Source: Pseudonocardia kunmingensis (GTDB lineage: Bacteria > Actinomycetota > Actinomycetes > Mycobacteriales > Pseudonocardiaceae). Taken from it: a stretch of 64,000 nt of DNA. Below, one piece after another: positions 8,334 through 15,495 of this stretch (position 1 is the stretch's first letter; each line of letters opens with the position of its first letter). The translations under genes and the position numbers were made by a program. The notes under the pieces are model-generated. The model had not been told where the DNA came from. It saw only the letters and a list, made by a program, of their open reading frames with translations, and searched no databases. The stretch is from the NCBI RefSeq assembly GCF_006716445.1, contig NZ_VFPA01000003.1, forward strand, positions 124,001 to 188,000, given 5' to 3'.

Positions 8334-8795
8334 TCAGTGGCCCGCGCGCGTGAGCGCCGCGATCCGGTCCGCCGCACCGGGGTGGGCGGCGGTCAGCCGG
8401 GCCCGGTCGCCGAGCTCGAAGTGCGCCCAGTCGAACGGGGGCGCCGTGGTCGTCCCGACGAGCGAGAACTCCCCCGCCGGGCTGGAGCCCTGCCAGGTGC
8501 CCGCCGGGACGACGACCTGCGGACGTTGCCCGGCCGCGACGTCCTGGCCGAGCACCGGCTCGTCCACCTGCCCGTCCGCGCCGAGCAGGAGCATCCGCAG
8601 CGGCGCACCCGCGTACCAGTGGTAGGTCTCGGTGGCGCCCAGCCGGTGCAGCGCGGAGAACTCCGGCGCGAGCAGGAGGTAGTAGATCGCCGACGAGTGC
8701 GCGTCCAGGTGCGTCCGGCGGAAGAGGCCGCCCTCGTCGGGCAGCGGTTCCAGCCCGAGCAGCTCAGCCAGCCGCTCCCCCTCGATGCGCGTCAC
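8334..8795 (-). CDS. Cupin domain protein, DUF985 family
   Basis: 153 residues from a GTG start (TRIEGERLAELLGL follows). The sequence has the DUF985 markers: GGLFRRTHLD near the N-terminus, SAIYYLLLAPEFSALHRL, ETYHWYAGAPLRMLLL, and the second cupin motif QVVVPAGTWQGS, then the conserved C-terminal FELGDRARL. Cupins are small beta barrels that often bind a metal or sugar; the yeast relative YML079w is structurally known but has no clear function. It is transcribed divergently from the ADP-ribosylglycohydrolase homologue, with 43 bp between the two starts including a GGTTAAT sequence that could serve as a -10 element. Confidence 0.87.
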   Translation of the reverse strand: MTRIEGERLAELLGLEPLPDEGGLFRRTHLDAHSSAIYYLLLAPEFSALHRLGATETYHWYAGAPLRMLLLGADGQVDEPVLGQDVAAGQRPQVVVPAGTWQGSSPAGEFSLVGTTTAPPFDWAHFELGDRARLTAAHPGAADRIAALTRAGH

Positions 8796-8838
8796 GTTCG
8801 GCAGTCTGCCCCGCTGGTCCTCGGTTAATGTCGGGGGC

Positions 8839-9852
8839 GTGAGTCCGTCGAGCCCGGAGCCAGTGGCGCTCACGGTGCAACCCGCGGACGGTGCGGCCGT
8901 CCGGCGGGCCGAGCGGCTCTCGCGGGTGCGAGGGCTGCTGCTGGGCCTGGCGCTGGGCGACGCGCTGACGCGGCCCGACCAGCCCGGCTCCGGCGTCCTG
9001 CTCGGCACGCCGACCACGCAGCTCGCGTGCTTCACGGCCGAGGGGCTGATCCGCGCGCTGGTCCGCTCCGACCACCGGGGCATCGGGCCGTCGCCGCTCG
9101 CGATCTGGTTCGCCTACCGGCGGTGGGCCCGCGCGCAGGGGATCCCGATCCCCCGCTCGATCGACCACTCGGGCTGGCTGCACCGCGTTCCCGCGCTGCG
9201 CGAGCGCCGCGGCGACGCGCCGTCGGTGGTGGCGGCCCTGAAGGCCGGCCGGGACATCGCACCCGATCCCGCCGCACCCACCAGCGGCGGGCACCACGCG
9301 CTCTCGCCGCGGCTGCCGCTCGCCGCCGTCGCCGCGCCCGCAGGCTGGACCGCCGAGGTCGTCACCACCACCCACGGCGACCCCGACGCCGTGCGCGCCA
9401 CGCTCACCGCGGTCGACCTGGCGCGCGCGGCGCTGGGAGCACCGACGATGCCGGCCGTGCTGCGCGCGAGCACCGACCCGGTGCTCGACGACGCCCGCGA
9501 CCTCGGCATGCCGCTCGCCCGCCTCGCGCCCGACCACACCGCGGTCTCGGCGCTGCGCGGTGGCGCCGCGCTCGCCGCCCGCTGCCCGGGCCCGGAGGTC
9601 ATCGCCGACACGTTGTACGCCGCACGCGAGCTCCCGGTGCCGGGCGCCGTCGGCCCGCTCGCCGGTGCCCTCCTCGGGGCCGTCCACGGCGCGGAGCGGC
9701 TGCCCGTGGAACTCGTCGCCCGCCTCGAGGTGGCGTGGGCGGTGGACACGCTCGCCCGCGACCTCGTCGCGCAGGTGGAGGACCGGCCCGGCGGGAGCGA
9801 GTACCAGCAGGCGCCCGACCGCCACTGGTGGTCGCGCTATCCGGGCGGCTGA
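8839..9852 (+). CDS. ADP-ribosylglycohydrolase-fold protein lacking the usual metal ligands
   Basis: 337 residues from GTG at 8839. The all-helical DraG/ARH fold is recognisable by RVRGLLLGLALGDAL at about 30-44 and by the C-terminal PLAGALLGAVHGAERLP segment. In active family members the first metal site is a DDT motif a few residues after the first helix, and the second a DTD motif before the last one. Here these positions read GTPTTQLACFTAEG and VPGAVGPLAG, so the aspartates are gone. The protein may therefore bind ADP-ribose or a related ligand without hydrolysing it, or have a different role. It has no adjacent ADP-ribosyltransferase gene. Confidence 0.8.
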   Translation: MSPSSPEPVALTVQPADGAAVRRAERLSRVRGLLLGLALGDALTRPDQPGSGVLLGTPTTQLACFTAEGLIRALVRSDHRGIGPSPLAIWFAYRRWARAQGIPIPRSIDHSGWLHRVPALRERRGDAPSVVAALKAGRDIAPDPAAPTSGGHHALSPRLPLAAVAAPAGWTAEVVTTTHGDPDAVRATLTAVDLARAALGAPTMPAVLRASTDPVLDDARDLGMPLARLAPDHTAVSALRGGAALAARCPGPEVIADTLYAARELPVPGAVGPLAGALLGAVHGAERLPVELVARLEVAWAVDTLARDLVAQVEDRPGGSEYQQAPDRHWWSRYPGG

Positions 9853-9973
9853 CCAGCGTCGACCGGACCGGTACGGCCGTTCGGAGCAACATCATCGCCA
9901 CCATTTCACCTACTGCAACTGCGTCGTAACGGCCCGAAATCCGCCTCACATGCATCTGCACGTGCGGGTAACA

Positions 9974-9993
9974 TCTGAGTCACTCTGAGTCAG
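9974..9993. promoter_or_regulatory. Tandem 10-bp direct repeat in the promoter region of the AhpD-like gene
   Basis: Two adjacent copies of TCTGAGTCA(C/G) sit in a 10-bp register, ending 10 bp before the first possible ATG of the downstream gene. A one-turn spacing is what would place two protein subunits on the same face of the helix. The position so close to the start would suit a repressor or a leader feature. No regulator gene is adjacent. Confidence 0.35.
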
Positions 9994-10014
9994 GGGGCGG
10001 GTATGGGAGGCGGC

Positions 10015-10620
10015 ATGGCGGACCGCCTCGCTGTGCGTCTGCTCGAAGGTCTCGGCCGGCAGCTGTGGGGGTTCCCGCCACGGCTGATGGCCCACATCGT
10101 GGCCGATCAGGGGGCTGTCGGGGCCGTCAGCTGGTTCGCCCGCAACATGCCCCGCTACGAGCGCACGCTGCGGGTCCTCGGCCCGCTGCGCACCCATCTG
10201 GCCTGCACCACCATCTCGTTGCGCAACGGCTGTCGCTACTGCGCGTACGGGCACGCCTACGCCGTCGAGCTCGTCCACCTCAAGGACCGCGGCACCGTCT
10301 TCCCCGCCGACGCGGGCACGATGTCGAGCTGGACCGGGCTCGAGCCCATCGAGCTGCGGCAGCGCATCGTCGACGTGCTGCAGCGGGCCGACCTGCACGC
10401 CGAGGTGCTGTGGGTCGACCGCACCCTGGCCATGGTCGGCGAGTCGCAGGGTCCGGTGGACCAGCACGAGGCCCGCATCGCCCACCTCGTCCAGATGTTC
10501 GCCGTGCTCAACGCCGTCGGCATGGCCGGGGCCGTCGAACCCGACGAGGCGCACGACCCGCTCAACAAGGACACCGAGCTGAAGGCCCGCAACGCGCAGC
10601 TGCGGCGCTCGGTCGCCTGA
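10015..10620 (+). CDS. AhpD/carboxymuconolactone-decarboxylase-like protein with CxxC motif
   Basis: 201 residues. The segment RNGCRYCAYGHAYAVEL carries the C-x-x-C-x-x-x-H pattern (Cys73, Cys76, His80 from this start) of AhpD-like alkylhydroperoxidases, in which the cysteine pair is redox active and the histidine is part of the proton relay. The rest is helical as in the family. The ATG at 10015 has GGAGG at 10006-10010; an ATG at 10003 would add four residues. It stands alone: an upstream promoter region with a tandem repeat, and a long gene-free block downstream. A role in peroxide or organic hydroperoxide handling is an inference from the motif. Confidence 0.8.
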   Translation: MADRLAVRLLEGLGRQLWGFPPRLMAHIVADQGAVGAVSWFARNMPRYERTLRVLGPLRTHLACTTISLRNGCRYCAYGHAYAVELVHLKDRGTVFPADAGTMSSWTGLEPIELRQRIVDVLQRADLHAEVLWVDRTLAMVGESQGPVDQHEARIAHLVQMFAVLNAVGMAGAVEPDEAHDPLNKDTELKARNAQLRRSVA

Positions 10621-10750
10621 CCTGGTGCGATAGCCGAAACGTCCACTGCGTCAGACAGCGGCCACCGCCCGTCGACGGCTCGCGCGGGAAGCTCGGGGCG
10701 TGAACACGCCCGACCGGGGCCCGTGGTGGCGCCCCGTGCGGCGGGTTGGC

Positions 10751-10783
10751 GTGGGCGCGCCGTTCCCGGCTCGAGACCGCTGC
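10751..10783 (+). repeat. 33-bp repeat, copy 1 (inverse of copy at 11301)
   Basis: Contains the core CGTTCCCGGCTCGAGACCGC. The reverse complement occurs at 11301-11333 with one mismatch in 33. The core GTGGGCGG(N)CGTTCCCGGC also recurs in shorter form at 11180-11198 and 11655-11675. Confidence 0.75.
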
Positions 10784-11034
10784 CCCACCCCCGTTCCAGG
10801 CATCACTTGCAGTCACCCCGGCGCCCGGCCCACCCCCGGGTGGCGAGGGTGGCCGGGTGGGCACAACCACCGAATGACGTGGCCGCCCTGACGGCCGTCC
10901 CCGACATGGCCCCGGCCGGTTCCACGACGAGACCGTCCCCGCCGGGTGCCACTCATCCGGCTGTGGTGCCGTTCCCGAACCCCTTCGACACGGTCCTACC
11001 CAGCACCAGCAGATCATTTCCGGGCGGCCACGAC

Positions 11035-11103
11035 TCATGATCAGCAAGTCGGCGCATTCCCGTGTTGAAAACGCCCGATAACGCGCCGACCCCTCGATCA
11101 TGA
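11035..11103. repeat. Long hairpin bounded by TCATGATC/GATCATGA
   Basis: The ends TCATGATC (11035-11042) and GATCATGA (11096-11103) are perfect inverted repeats. Inside them, after a 5-nt bulge, GTCGGCGC pairs with GCGCCGAC, followed by further partial pairing around a CGGG/CCCG core. The same arrangement recurs at 53987-54049, and a looser version at 11443-11498. This is a dispersed palindromic element rather than a simple terminator, since no gene ends next to it. Confidence 0.6.
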
Positions 11104-11300
11104 CCGGGCGCAACGGGACCACCGCCAGGTGCGCACCCACCCAGCAGCGACGGACTCGTCCCGAACAGGCCTGGGCCATGCCGGGAACGGCCGCCCACCC
11201 AGCCACAACACCCGGTAGTTCACCCAACCCGACCACTCACGAACGGGAGGGTGCAGGGCAGGGGCGCCGACAGCGCCGAAGACCCGGGCCAAGGCGAGAA

Positions 11301-11333
11301 GCAGCGGTCTCGAGCCGGGAACGGCCCGCCCAC
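11301..11333 (-). repeat. 33-bp repeat, inverted copy
   Basis: Reverse complement of 10751-10783 with a single difference. Transcripts across the block could pair these arms over about 550 bp. Confidence 0.75.
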
Positions 11334-11442
11334 AGGAGAATCCCGACGACGTCGACACCATGGGCCTGCGACCCGCGACCGAAGACCCATGACGTCGACC
11401 GCGTCGTACACGGGCGCGTTCCGCGGAACGCGCGAACGGCCA

Positions 11443-11498
11443 TGATCAGCAGAAGCGGCATGTGGTCACCGCACTACTGGTCCCGTTTTCGCTGATCA
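11443..11498. repeat. Hairpin bounded by TGATCAGC/GCTGATCA
   Basis: TGATCAGC at the left pairs with GCTGATCA at the right; AGAAGCGG and CCCGTTTTCG continue the pairing imperfectly. It looks like a further member of the family at 11035-11103 and 53987-54049. Confidence 0.45.
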
Positions 11499-11510
11499 CA
11501 CCCGGGGCAA

Positions 11511-11597
11511 GGGTCGGAACGGCACCACAGCCAGACGCGTGACACCCGGCAGAGGCGTTCTCGTGCAGAACCGGCCCGGCCCGCGTCGGGGACGGCC
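11511..11597 (-). repeat. Diverged inverted copy of 10891-10980
   Basis: Read in reverse, this segment shares with 10891-10980 the blocks GGCCGTCCCCGAC, GGGCCGGTT, GCCGGGTG and GGCTGTGGTGCCGTTCC in the same order with small differences and indels between them. Two copies of an old duplicated unit in opposite orientation is the simplest reading. Confidence 0.55.
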
Positions 11598-11654
11598 GCC
11601 CGCGCACCCACGTCTCGGTAGAAGGCCGGGACGAGGGCGAGCCGGCTCGCCCCC

Positions 11655-11675
11655 AGCCGGGAACGGCCCGCCCAC
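11655..11675 (-). repeat. Partial copy of the 33-bp repeat
   Basis: The 21 bp AGCCGGGAACGGCCCGCCCA(C) are identical to positions 11313-11333. Confidence 0.6.
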
Positions 11676-11714
11676 CACAGCCACTCCCACGAGAACCAGC
11701 GCCGAGCCGCCCCC

Positions 11715-11786
11715 TTTGCGGGTGAACGGAACACCAGAGCTGCCCATGCAAGATCGAACAACCCTGGTGTTCCGCTCACCCGCAAA
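11715..11786. repeat. 23-bp inverted repeat with 26-nt loop
   Basis: The arm at 11715-11737 (TTTGCGGGTG... to ...ACACCAG) is complementary to 11764-11786 with one mismatch in 23. It lies 59 bp beyond the stop of the minus-strand LacI-family gene and could act as its terminator, although the loop is large for one. It could instead be a relic of a mobile element with inverted ends. Confidence 0.55.
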
Positions 11787-11844
11787 ACCGGCCGAGCGGC
11801 CCCGGCCACCGCCGACACCGTGGTCACGAAATCCGGCTGTCAAG

Positions 11845-12843
11845 CTAGGCGCTCGCGCGCAGCACCAGCTCCGACGGGTACCAGGTCTGGGGCGGCACCG
11901 CTTCCCCACCGAGCACGGCCGTGGCGGCCGTCGTCGCGATCGTCCGCACCGGGTGGGTGGCCGTGGTGAGCGCCGGCTCCCCCCACGCCGCCATCGGCAC
12001 GTCGTCGAACCCCGTGACGGCGACGTCGCCCGGCACCCGCACTCCCAGCTCGCGCAGCGCCGCGATCGCGCCGAGCGCCACCGCGTCGCACACGGCGAGG
12101 ACGGCGTCGGTGTCCGGCCAGCGGCGCAGGGCCCGCCGGGCGCCGACCAGGCCGTCCTCGGCGGCGAACCCACCCGGCACCACCCGGGCCGGGAGCCCGG
12201 CCTCCCGCAGCGTCGCGCGGTAGGCCTCGACCATCCGTGACGTGCACGGCAGCCAGCGCGGTCCGGTGATCATCGCGATGCGCCGCCGTCCGGTGCCGAT
12301 CAGGTGGGCGACCATGGTGGCGGCGCCCCCGGCGTTGTCGATGTCGACGGCCGGCACGTCGCGCGACCCCACGCCGATCGACACCACCCTCCCCCGCAAC
12401 GACCGCGGCACGCGGGCCAGCAGGCCGTTCGTGGCGTTGACCAGCACCAGCCCGTGCACGCTGCGATCGGCGGCGATCCGGTCCAGGCCTGCGGGCCGGT
12501 CGAGCGGGAGCCACTGCAGCGACACGCCGACCCCGGCCCGGTCGCCCACCGCGGCGGCGGCGTTCACGACGCGGCCGGTGTAGGCGTCGTCGAGCACGGT
12601 GGGGTCGGGACCGGCCACGGCGACGACCAGCCGGGTGCCGGTGCCGGCGGCGAGCGCGCGGGCGAGCGGGTCCGGGGCGTAGCCCAGGCGCGCGGCCACC
12701 GCACGCGCCCGTTCGCGGGCCGGCGTGGAAACGGTGTCGGAGCCGATCAGCGCGCGCGACGCGGTGGCCCGCGAGACGCCCGCCTCCCGCGCCACGTCCT
12801 CGAGGGTGATCGGGGCTCGCCGCCCGCCGCCCGTGCCCGCCAT
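11845..12843 (-). CDS. LacI family transcriptional regulator
   Basis: 332 residues. The N-terminal helix-turn-helix ITLEDVAREAGVSRATASRAL (from about residue 12) with the hinge helix segment (PDPLARALAAG) is typical LacI. The C-terminal two-lobe sugar-binding domain follows, with the DNAGGAATMVAHLI and VTGFDDVPMAAW segments conserved in the family. It should be a repressor responding to a sugar or other small molecule. No transport or sugar operon is next to it; the divergent neighbour is a small unknown gene, so the target is not evident. A palindrome at 12859-12875 just upstream may be an autoregulatory operator. Confidence 0.93.
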   Translation of the reverse strand: MAGTGGGRRAPITLEDVAREAGVSRATASRALIGSDTVSTPARERARAVAARLGYAPDPLARALAAGTGTRLVVAVAGPDPTVLDDAYTGRVVNAAAAVGDRAGVGVSLQWLPLDRPAGLDRIAADRSVHGLVLVNATNGLLARVPRSLRGRVVSIGVGSRDVPAVDIDNAGGAATMVAHLIGTGRRRIAMITGPRWLPCTSRMVEAYRATLREAGLPARVVPGGFAAEDGLVGARRALRRWPDTDAVLAVCDAVALGAIAALRELGVRVPGDVAVTGFDDVPMAAWGEPALTTATHPVRTIATTAATAVLGGEAVPPQTWYPSELVLRASA

Positions 12844-12858
12844 CGCCGCCCCCCTGCT

Positions 12859-12875
12859 CGGGTGCACGGTACCCG
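12859..12875. promoter_or_regulatory. Candidate LacI-type operator, CGGGT-N7-ACCCG
   Basis: A 17-bp inverted repeat 16 bp upstream of the LacI-family start codon, in the space between that gene and the divergent small gene. LacI-family sites usually have a central CG; this spacer is GCACGGT, so the match is partial. Autoregulation is an inference from position. Confidence 0.3.
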
Positions 12876-12903
12876 GCCCGCCGGTGCTGTCGGCCCATGC
12901 CGG

Positions 12904-13392
12904 ATGGGGCACCCTGTCACGGTGCCGCGCCAGTCCGACCCGACCCCGAGCCTGTCCCGCTTCTGGAACGGCTACGTCGGCGACTGCGCGAACTCGGTGG
13001 CCCGCTTCCGCCGCATCACGGGCGCGCTGCCGGCCGGTCCCGCCCGCAGCTGGCTCGCCGAGATCGCCCAGCGCCTCGACGCCGAGCTGGACGCCGTGCG
13101 CCGCCTCGCGACCGTCGGCGACTCGATCGAACCGGCGCGGTTCCGGGTGCGCGAGGAGCCGGCCAAGCGCATCGCCCAGCGTCTCGACGCCTCCCGCTCC
13201 GCGTTCGCCGACGCCGTCTCGCAGGCGGCGGAGGTGGCCGAGCAGGTGGCGCTGGACCCCGCGCACAGCGACGTGCGGGCCAACCTCGAGGTCCTCAGCA
13301 GGCAGGCGGCGACGCTGGCCGGTGCGCCCGCGCCCCCCGAGCCCGAACCCGAGCCGCCCCGGCGCTGGTGGCGGCGCCGCGAGCGGTCCTGA
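12904..13392 (+). CDS. Hypothetical helical protein
   Basis: 162 residues, not recognised. It is mostly helical and charged, with an alternation of Ala/Val/Leu and Asp/Glu/Arg suggesting a helical bundle, and a C-terminal tail that is Pro/Glu-rich and then Arg/Trp-rich (RRWWRRRERS). There is no signal peptide or membrane segment. The start is uncertain: ATG at 12904 or GTG at 12922, neither with a strong ribosome binding site. It lies 18 bp upstream of the next unknown gene, so the two probably form an operon. Confidence 0.65.
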   Translation: MGHPVTVPRQSDPTPSLSRFWNGYVGDCANSVARFRRITGALPAGPARSWLAEIAQRLDAELDAVRRLATVGDSIEPARFRVREEPAKRIAQRLDASRSAFADAVSQAAEVAEQVALDPAHSDVRANLEVLSRQAATLAGAPAPPEPEPEPPRRWWRRRERS

Positions 13393-13410
13393 CCCGGCTA
13401 CGGTCGGGTC

Positions 13411-13935
13411 GTGCCGTTGATCCAGACCTGCGTCGTCGAGGACCCGCTGCACGGCGCCGTGATCGTGCACACCGACATCGAGCGCGGTGGTGTCGAGGTC
13501 GCGGGTGACGGGTTCCCGGCGGTGCACCTGCGCCGCGACGAGGACGCGGAGGTCACCCCGTACGTCCCGATCGGCACGCGCGACACCCGGCACCTCGCGC
13601 TCACCGTCGACGGCGTGCCCGCCGGGCTCGCGACCGGCCGGGGCCGCTTCACGCGGTCCTCGTTCCGCGTGGACGCCACCGTGGGCGGCACCCACTACCG
13701 GCTGCACCCCCGCGACGAGGACGGCAGCAGGCTCACCCGGGACGGCACCGGCCTCGGCGAGCTGATGCTGGAGCCGGAGACGGTGGAGCTCATGGCCGTC
13801 TGGGCGCCCGGCGTCGCCGTGACACCCCGCGACGCCGCGATCGGGTACGCGCTGGCCACCGCTTTCGGCACCGGGGCCGAGGGCAGCGTGACGCTCCTGC
13901 TCAACGCCTTGACCGGCGGCGGGCCGATCGGCTGA
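13411..13935 (+). CDS. Hypothetical protein
   Basis: 174 residues from a GTG start; not recognised. It looks largely beta-strand in composition (alternating Val/Thr/Arg, e.g. HLALTVDGVPAGLA and RSSFRVDATVGGTHYRL), with an Ala/Gly/Leu-rich C-terminal helix. No signal peptide or membrane segment is evident. It follows the helical hypothetical gene by 18 bp and ends 6 bp before the convergent glycosyltransferase gene. Confidence 0.65.
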   Translation: MPLIQTCVVEDPLHGAVIVHTDIERGGVEVAGDGFPAVHLRRDEDAEVTPYVPIGTRDTRHLALTVDGVPAGLATGRGRFTRSSFRVDATVGGTHYRLHPRDEDGSRLTRDGTGLGELMLEPETVELMAVWAPGVAVTPRDAAIGYALATAFGTGAEGSVTLLLNALTGGGPIG

Positions 13936-13941
13936 GCAGCG

Positions 13942-15429
13942 TCAGCCGAGCCTGCGCAGCTGTGGCCACAGCTGCGACCACGGGAGCAGGCGCTCGCCGA
14001 CGATCCAGACCGGGCTGCCCTGCTCGTCGTTGTCCAGCCCCACCCCGTTGTCGATCCGGGCGGCGAGCCGGACCTGCCCGAACCAGGCGCGCAGCCGTTC
14101 CTCCGGCAGCCCGACCACGATCAGCGTGCCGGCGTCGTCGGGCGGCGGGCCCCAGTCCCAGTAGGCGTTGTGCCCGCTGTGGGCGGGGGCGAGGGAGGGC
14201 AGGAACCGGTCGACGGCGCCGGCCTGCCCGTAGTTGCCGGTGAGCACCGCCACCCGCTCATCGGCGGGCACCTGCTCGCGCACCGCGGCCAGCGTGGCGG
14301 CGAACGCCGGCCAGCCGACGGTCTCCCCCGCGTCGTAGTGGATGGCGGGGACGGGCGTGCCCGCCAGCTCCCCCTCCGGTACCAGCGGCAGCATGAGCAC
14401 CGACGACATCGCGAGGCTCAGCGCCAACGCCGCCGCGAGCACTCCCGTCCGCAGGCGCCGAGCGCCCCGCCGGGCCCAGGCCACCACCGGCGGGGCGCCC
14501 GCCGCCAGCAGCACCGGGAAGAACCCGGCGAGGTAGTACGGCTTGCCCCCGGTGATCGTGAACACCGCGGCCACGAGCACGTACGCCACGGCGAACGCGC
14601 GCCAGGTGCGCAGCGCCGGATCGCGCGCGAGCCGCCACCACCCCAGCGCCCACACCGGCACGAGCAGCGGGCTCACCAGCACCAGCTGGAAGGGCAGCAG
14701 CACGTACCAGGGCTCGCTCGTCCCCGAGCTGCCCCCGGCGATGGCCGCCGACAGCGCGAGCTGCGGGAATCCGTTCGCCACCTGCCACACCAGGTGCGGC
14801 GCCCACAGCGCCAGCGCGACCAGGGCACCCAACCACGGCCACCGCGTGCGCAGCACCGTGCGCGGCCCGACGGCGAGGACGGCCACGAACATCCCGGCCA
14901 GCAGGAACAGCGGCAGCAGCTTGTTCTGCAGTGCGACACCGGCGACGGCGCCGGTCGCGATCCAGGCCCCGCCCCCGTCGCGCAGCGCGCGCACGAGCAG
15001 CCACGTGAGGGCGGTCCAGGCGAGGAGGTCGAACGTCGCCGTGGAGAGCAGGTGCCCGACGGCGAGCAGGACCGCCGACACGGCCATGCTCGCCGCGGCC
15101 AGCAGCTGCGCCCCGCGGCCACCGCCCAGCTCGCGGGCGATCAGCCCGGTCAGCAGCACCACCGCCGCCGCGGCCAACGCCGAGGGCAGGCGCAGCCCGG
15201 TGAGCGAGCCGGGCAGCAGTGCGTCCATCGCGCGGGCGAGCAGCGGGGTGAACGGCGGCTGGTCGACGTAGCCGAACGCGGGTTCCCGCCCGGCCCGCAG
15301 GAAGTACAGCTCGTCGCGGTGGTAGCCGTAGCGGCCCGCCGTGGCGAGCAGGAGCGCCGCGACGCCGGCGCCCAGTGCACCGAGCCCGCCCCACGCCACA
15401 TCGCCGCGAGGCGGAGCACCGGCGATCAC
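13942..15429 (-). CDS. Glycosyltransferase family 39-like membrane protein (ArnT/PMT-type)
   Basis: 495 residues with about 10-12 hydrophobic segments. The first periplasmic loop carries the acidic DE pair (residues 39-40, in YHRDELYFL) that is catalytic in PMT/ArnT-like GT-C enzymes, followed by GYVDQPPFTPLLARAMD. The C-terminal ~120 residues form a soluble domain. Such proteins transfer a sugar from a polyprenyl-phosphate carrier to a protein or lipid outside the membrane. The acceptor cannot be inferred. The gene is separated from the adaptor-protein operon upstream by a strong hairpin at 15450-15491, so it should have its own promoter. Confidence 0.85.
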   Translation of the reverse strand: MIAGAPPRGDVAWGGLGALGAGVAALLLATAGRYGYHRDELYFLRAGREPAFGYVDQPPFTPLLARAMDALLPGSLTGLRLPSALAAAAVVLLTGLIARELGGGRGAQLLAAASMAVSAVLLAVGHLLSTATFDLLAWTALTWLLVRALRDGGGAWIATGAVAGVALQNKLLPLFLLAGMFVAVLAVGPRTVLRTRWPWLGALVALALWAPHLVWQVANGFPQLALSAAIAGGSSGTSEPWYVLLPFQLVLVSPLLVPVWALGWWRLARDPALRTWRAFAVAYVLVAAVFTITGGKPYYLAGFFPVLLAAGAPPVVAWARRGARRLRTGVLAAALALSLAMSSVLMLPLVPEGELAGTPVPAIHYDAGETVGWPAFAATLAAVREQVPADERVAVLTGNYGQAGAVDRFLPSLAPAHSGHNAYWDWGPPPDDAGTLIVVGLPEERLRAWFGQVRLAARIDNGVGLDNDEQGSPVWIVGERLLPWSQLWPQLRRLG

Positions 15430-15449
15430 ACGCCGACGCTAGCGCCCCT

Positions 15450-15491
15450 CGTGAGTGGGAACGAGTGCCGGAGCACTCGTTCCCACTCACG
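15450..15491. terminator. Perfect 19-bp hairpin, terminator of the MacAB-like operon
   Basis: CGTGAGTGGGAACGAGTGC (15450-15468), loop CGGA, exact complement 15473-15491. It begins 4 bp past the stop of the minus-strand adaptor gene. There is no T-tract on either side, as is common for actinobacterial terminators. Confidence 0.8.
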
Positions 15492-15495
15492 GCCG

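Larger units (their letters stand above)
10621..11844. other. 1.2-kb gene-free block with diverged inverted repeats
   Basis: No open frame here has the codon bias or family similarity of a real gene. The block instead holds several imperfect copies of related sequence in both orientations: a 33-bp unit at 10751-10783 and inverted at 11301-11333 (32 of 33 match), partial copies at 11180-11198 and 11655-11675, and a longer diverged pair at 10891-10980 and (inverted) 11511-11597. It also contains two hairpins bounded by TGATCA and one 23-bp stem. It may be a graveyard of a palindromic repeat family or a structured non-coding region; sequence alone does not decide. Confidence 0.6.

Noticed and set aside
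10700..10891. Short open frames in the gene-free block with a recurring PFPARDRC-like translation
   Set aside because: The similarity follows from the DNA repeats themselves; no start context or codon bias supports translation.
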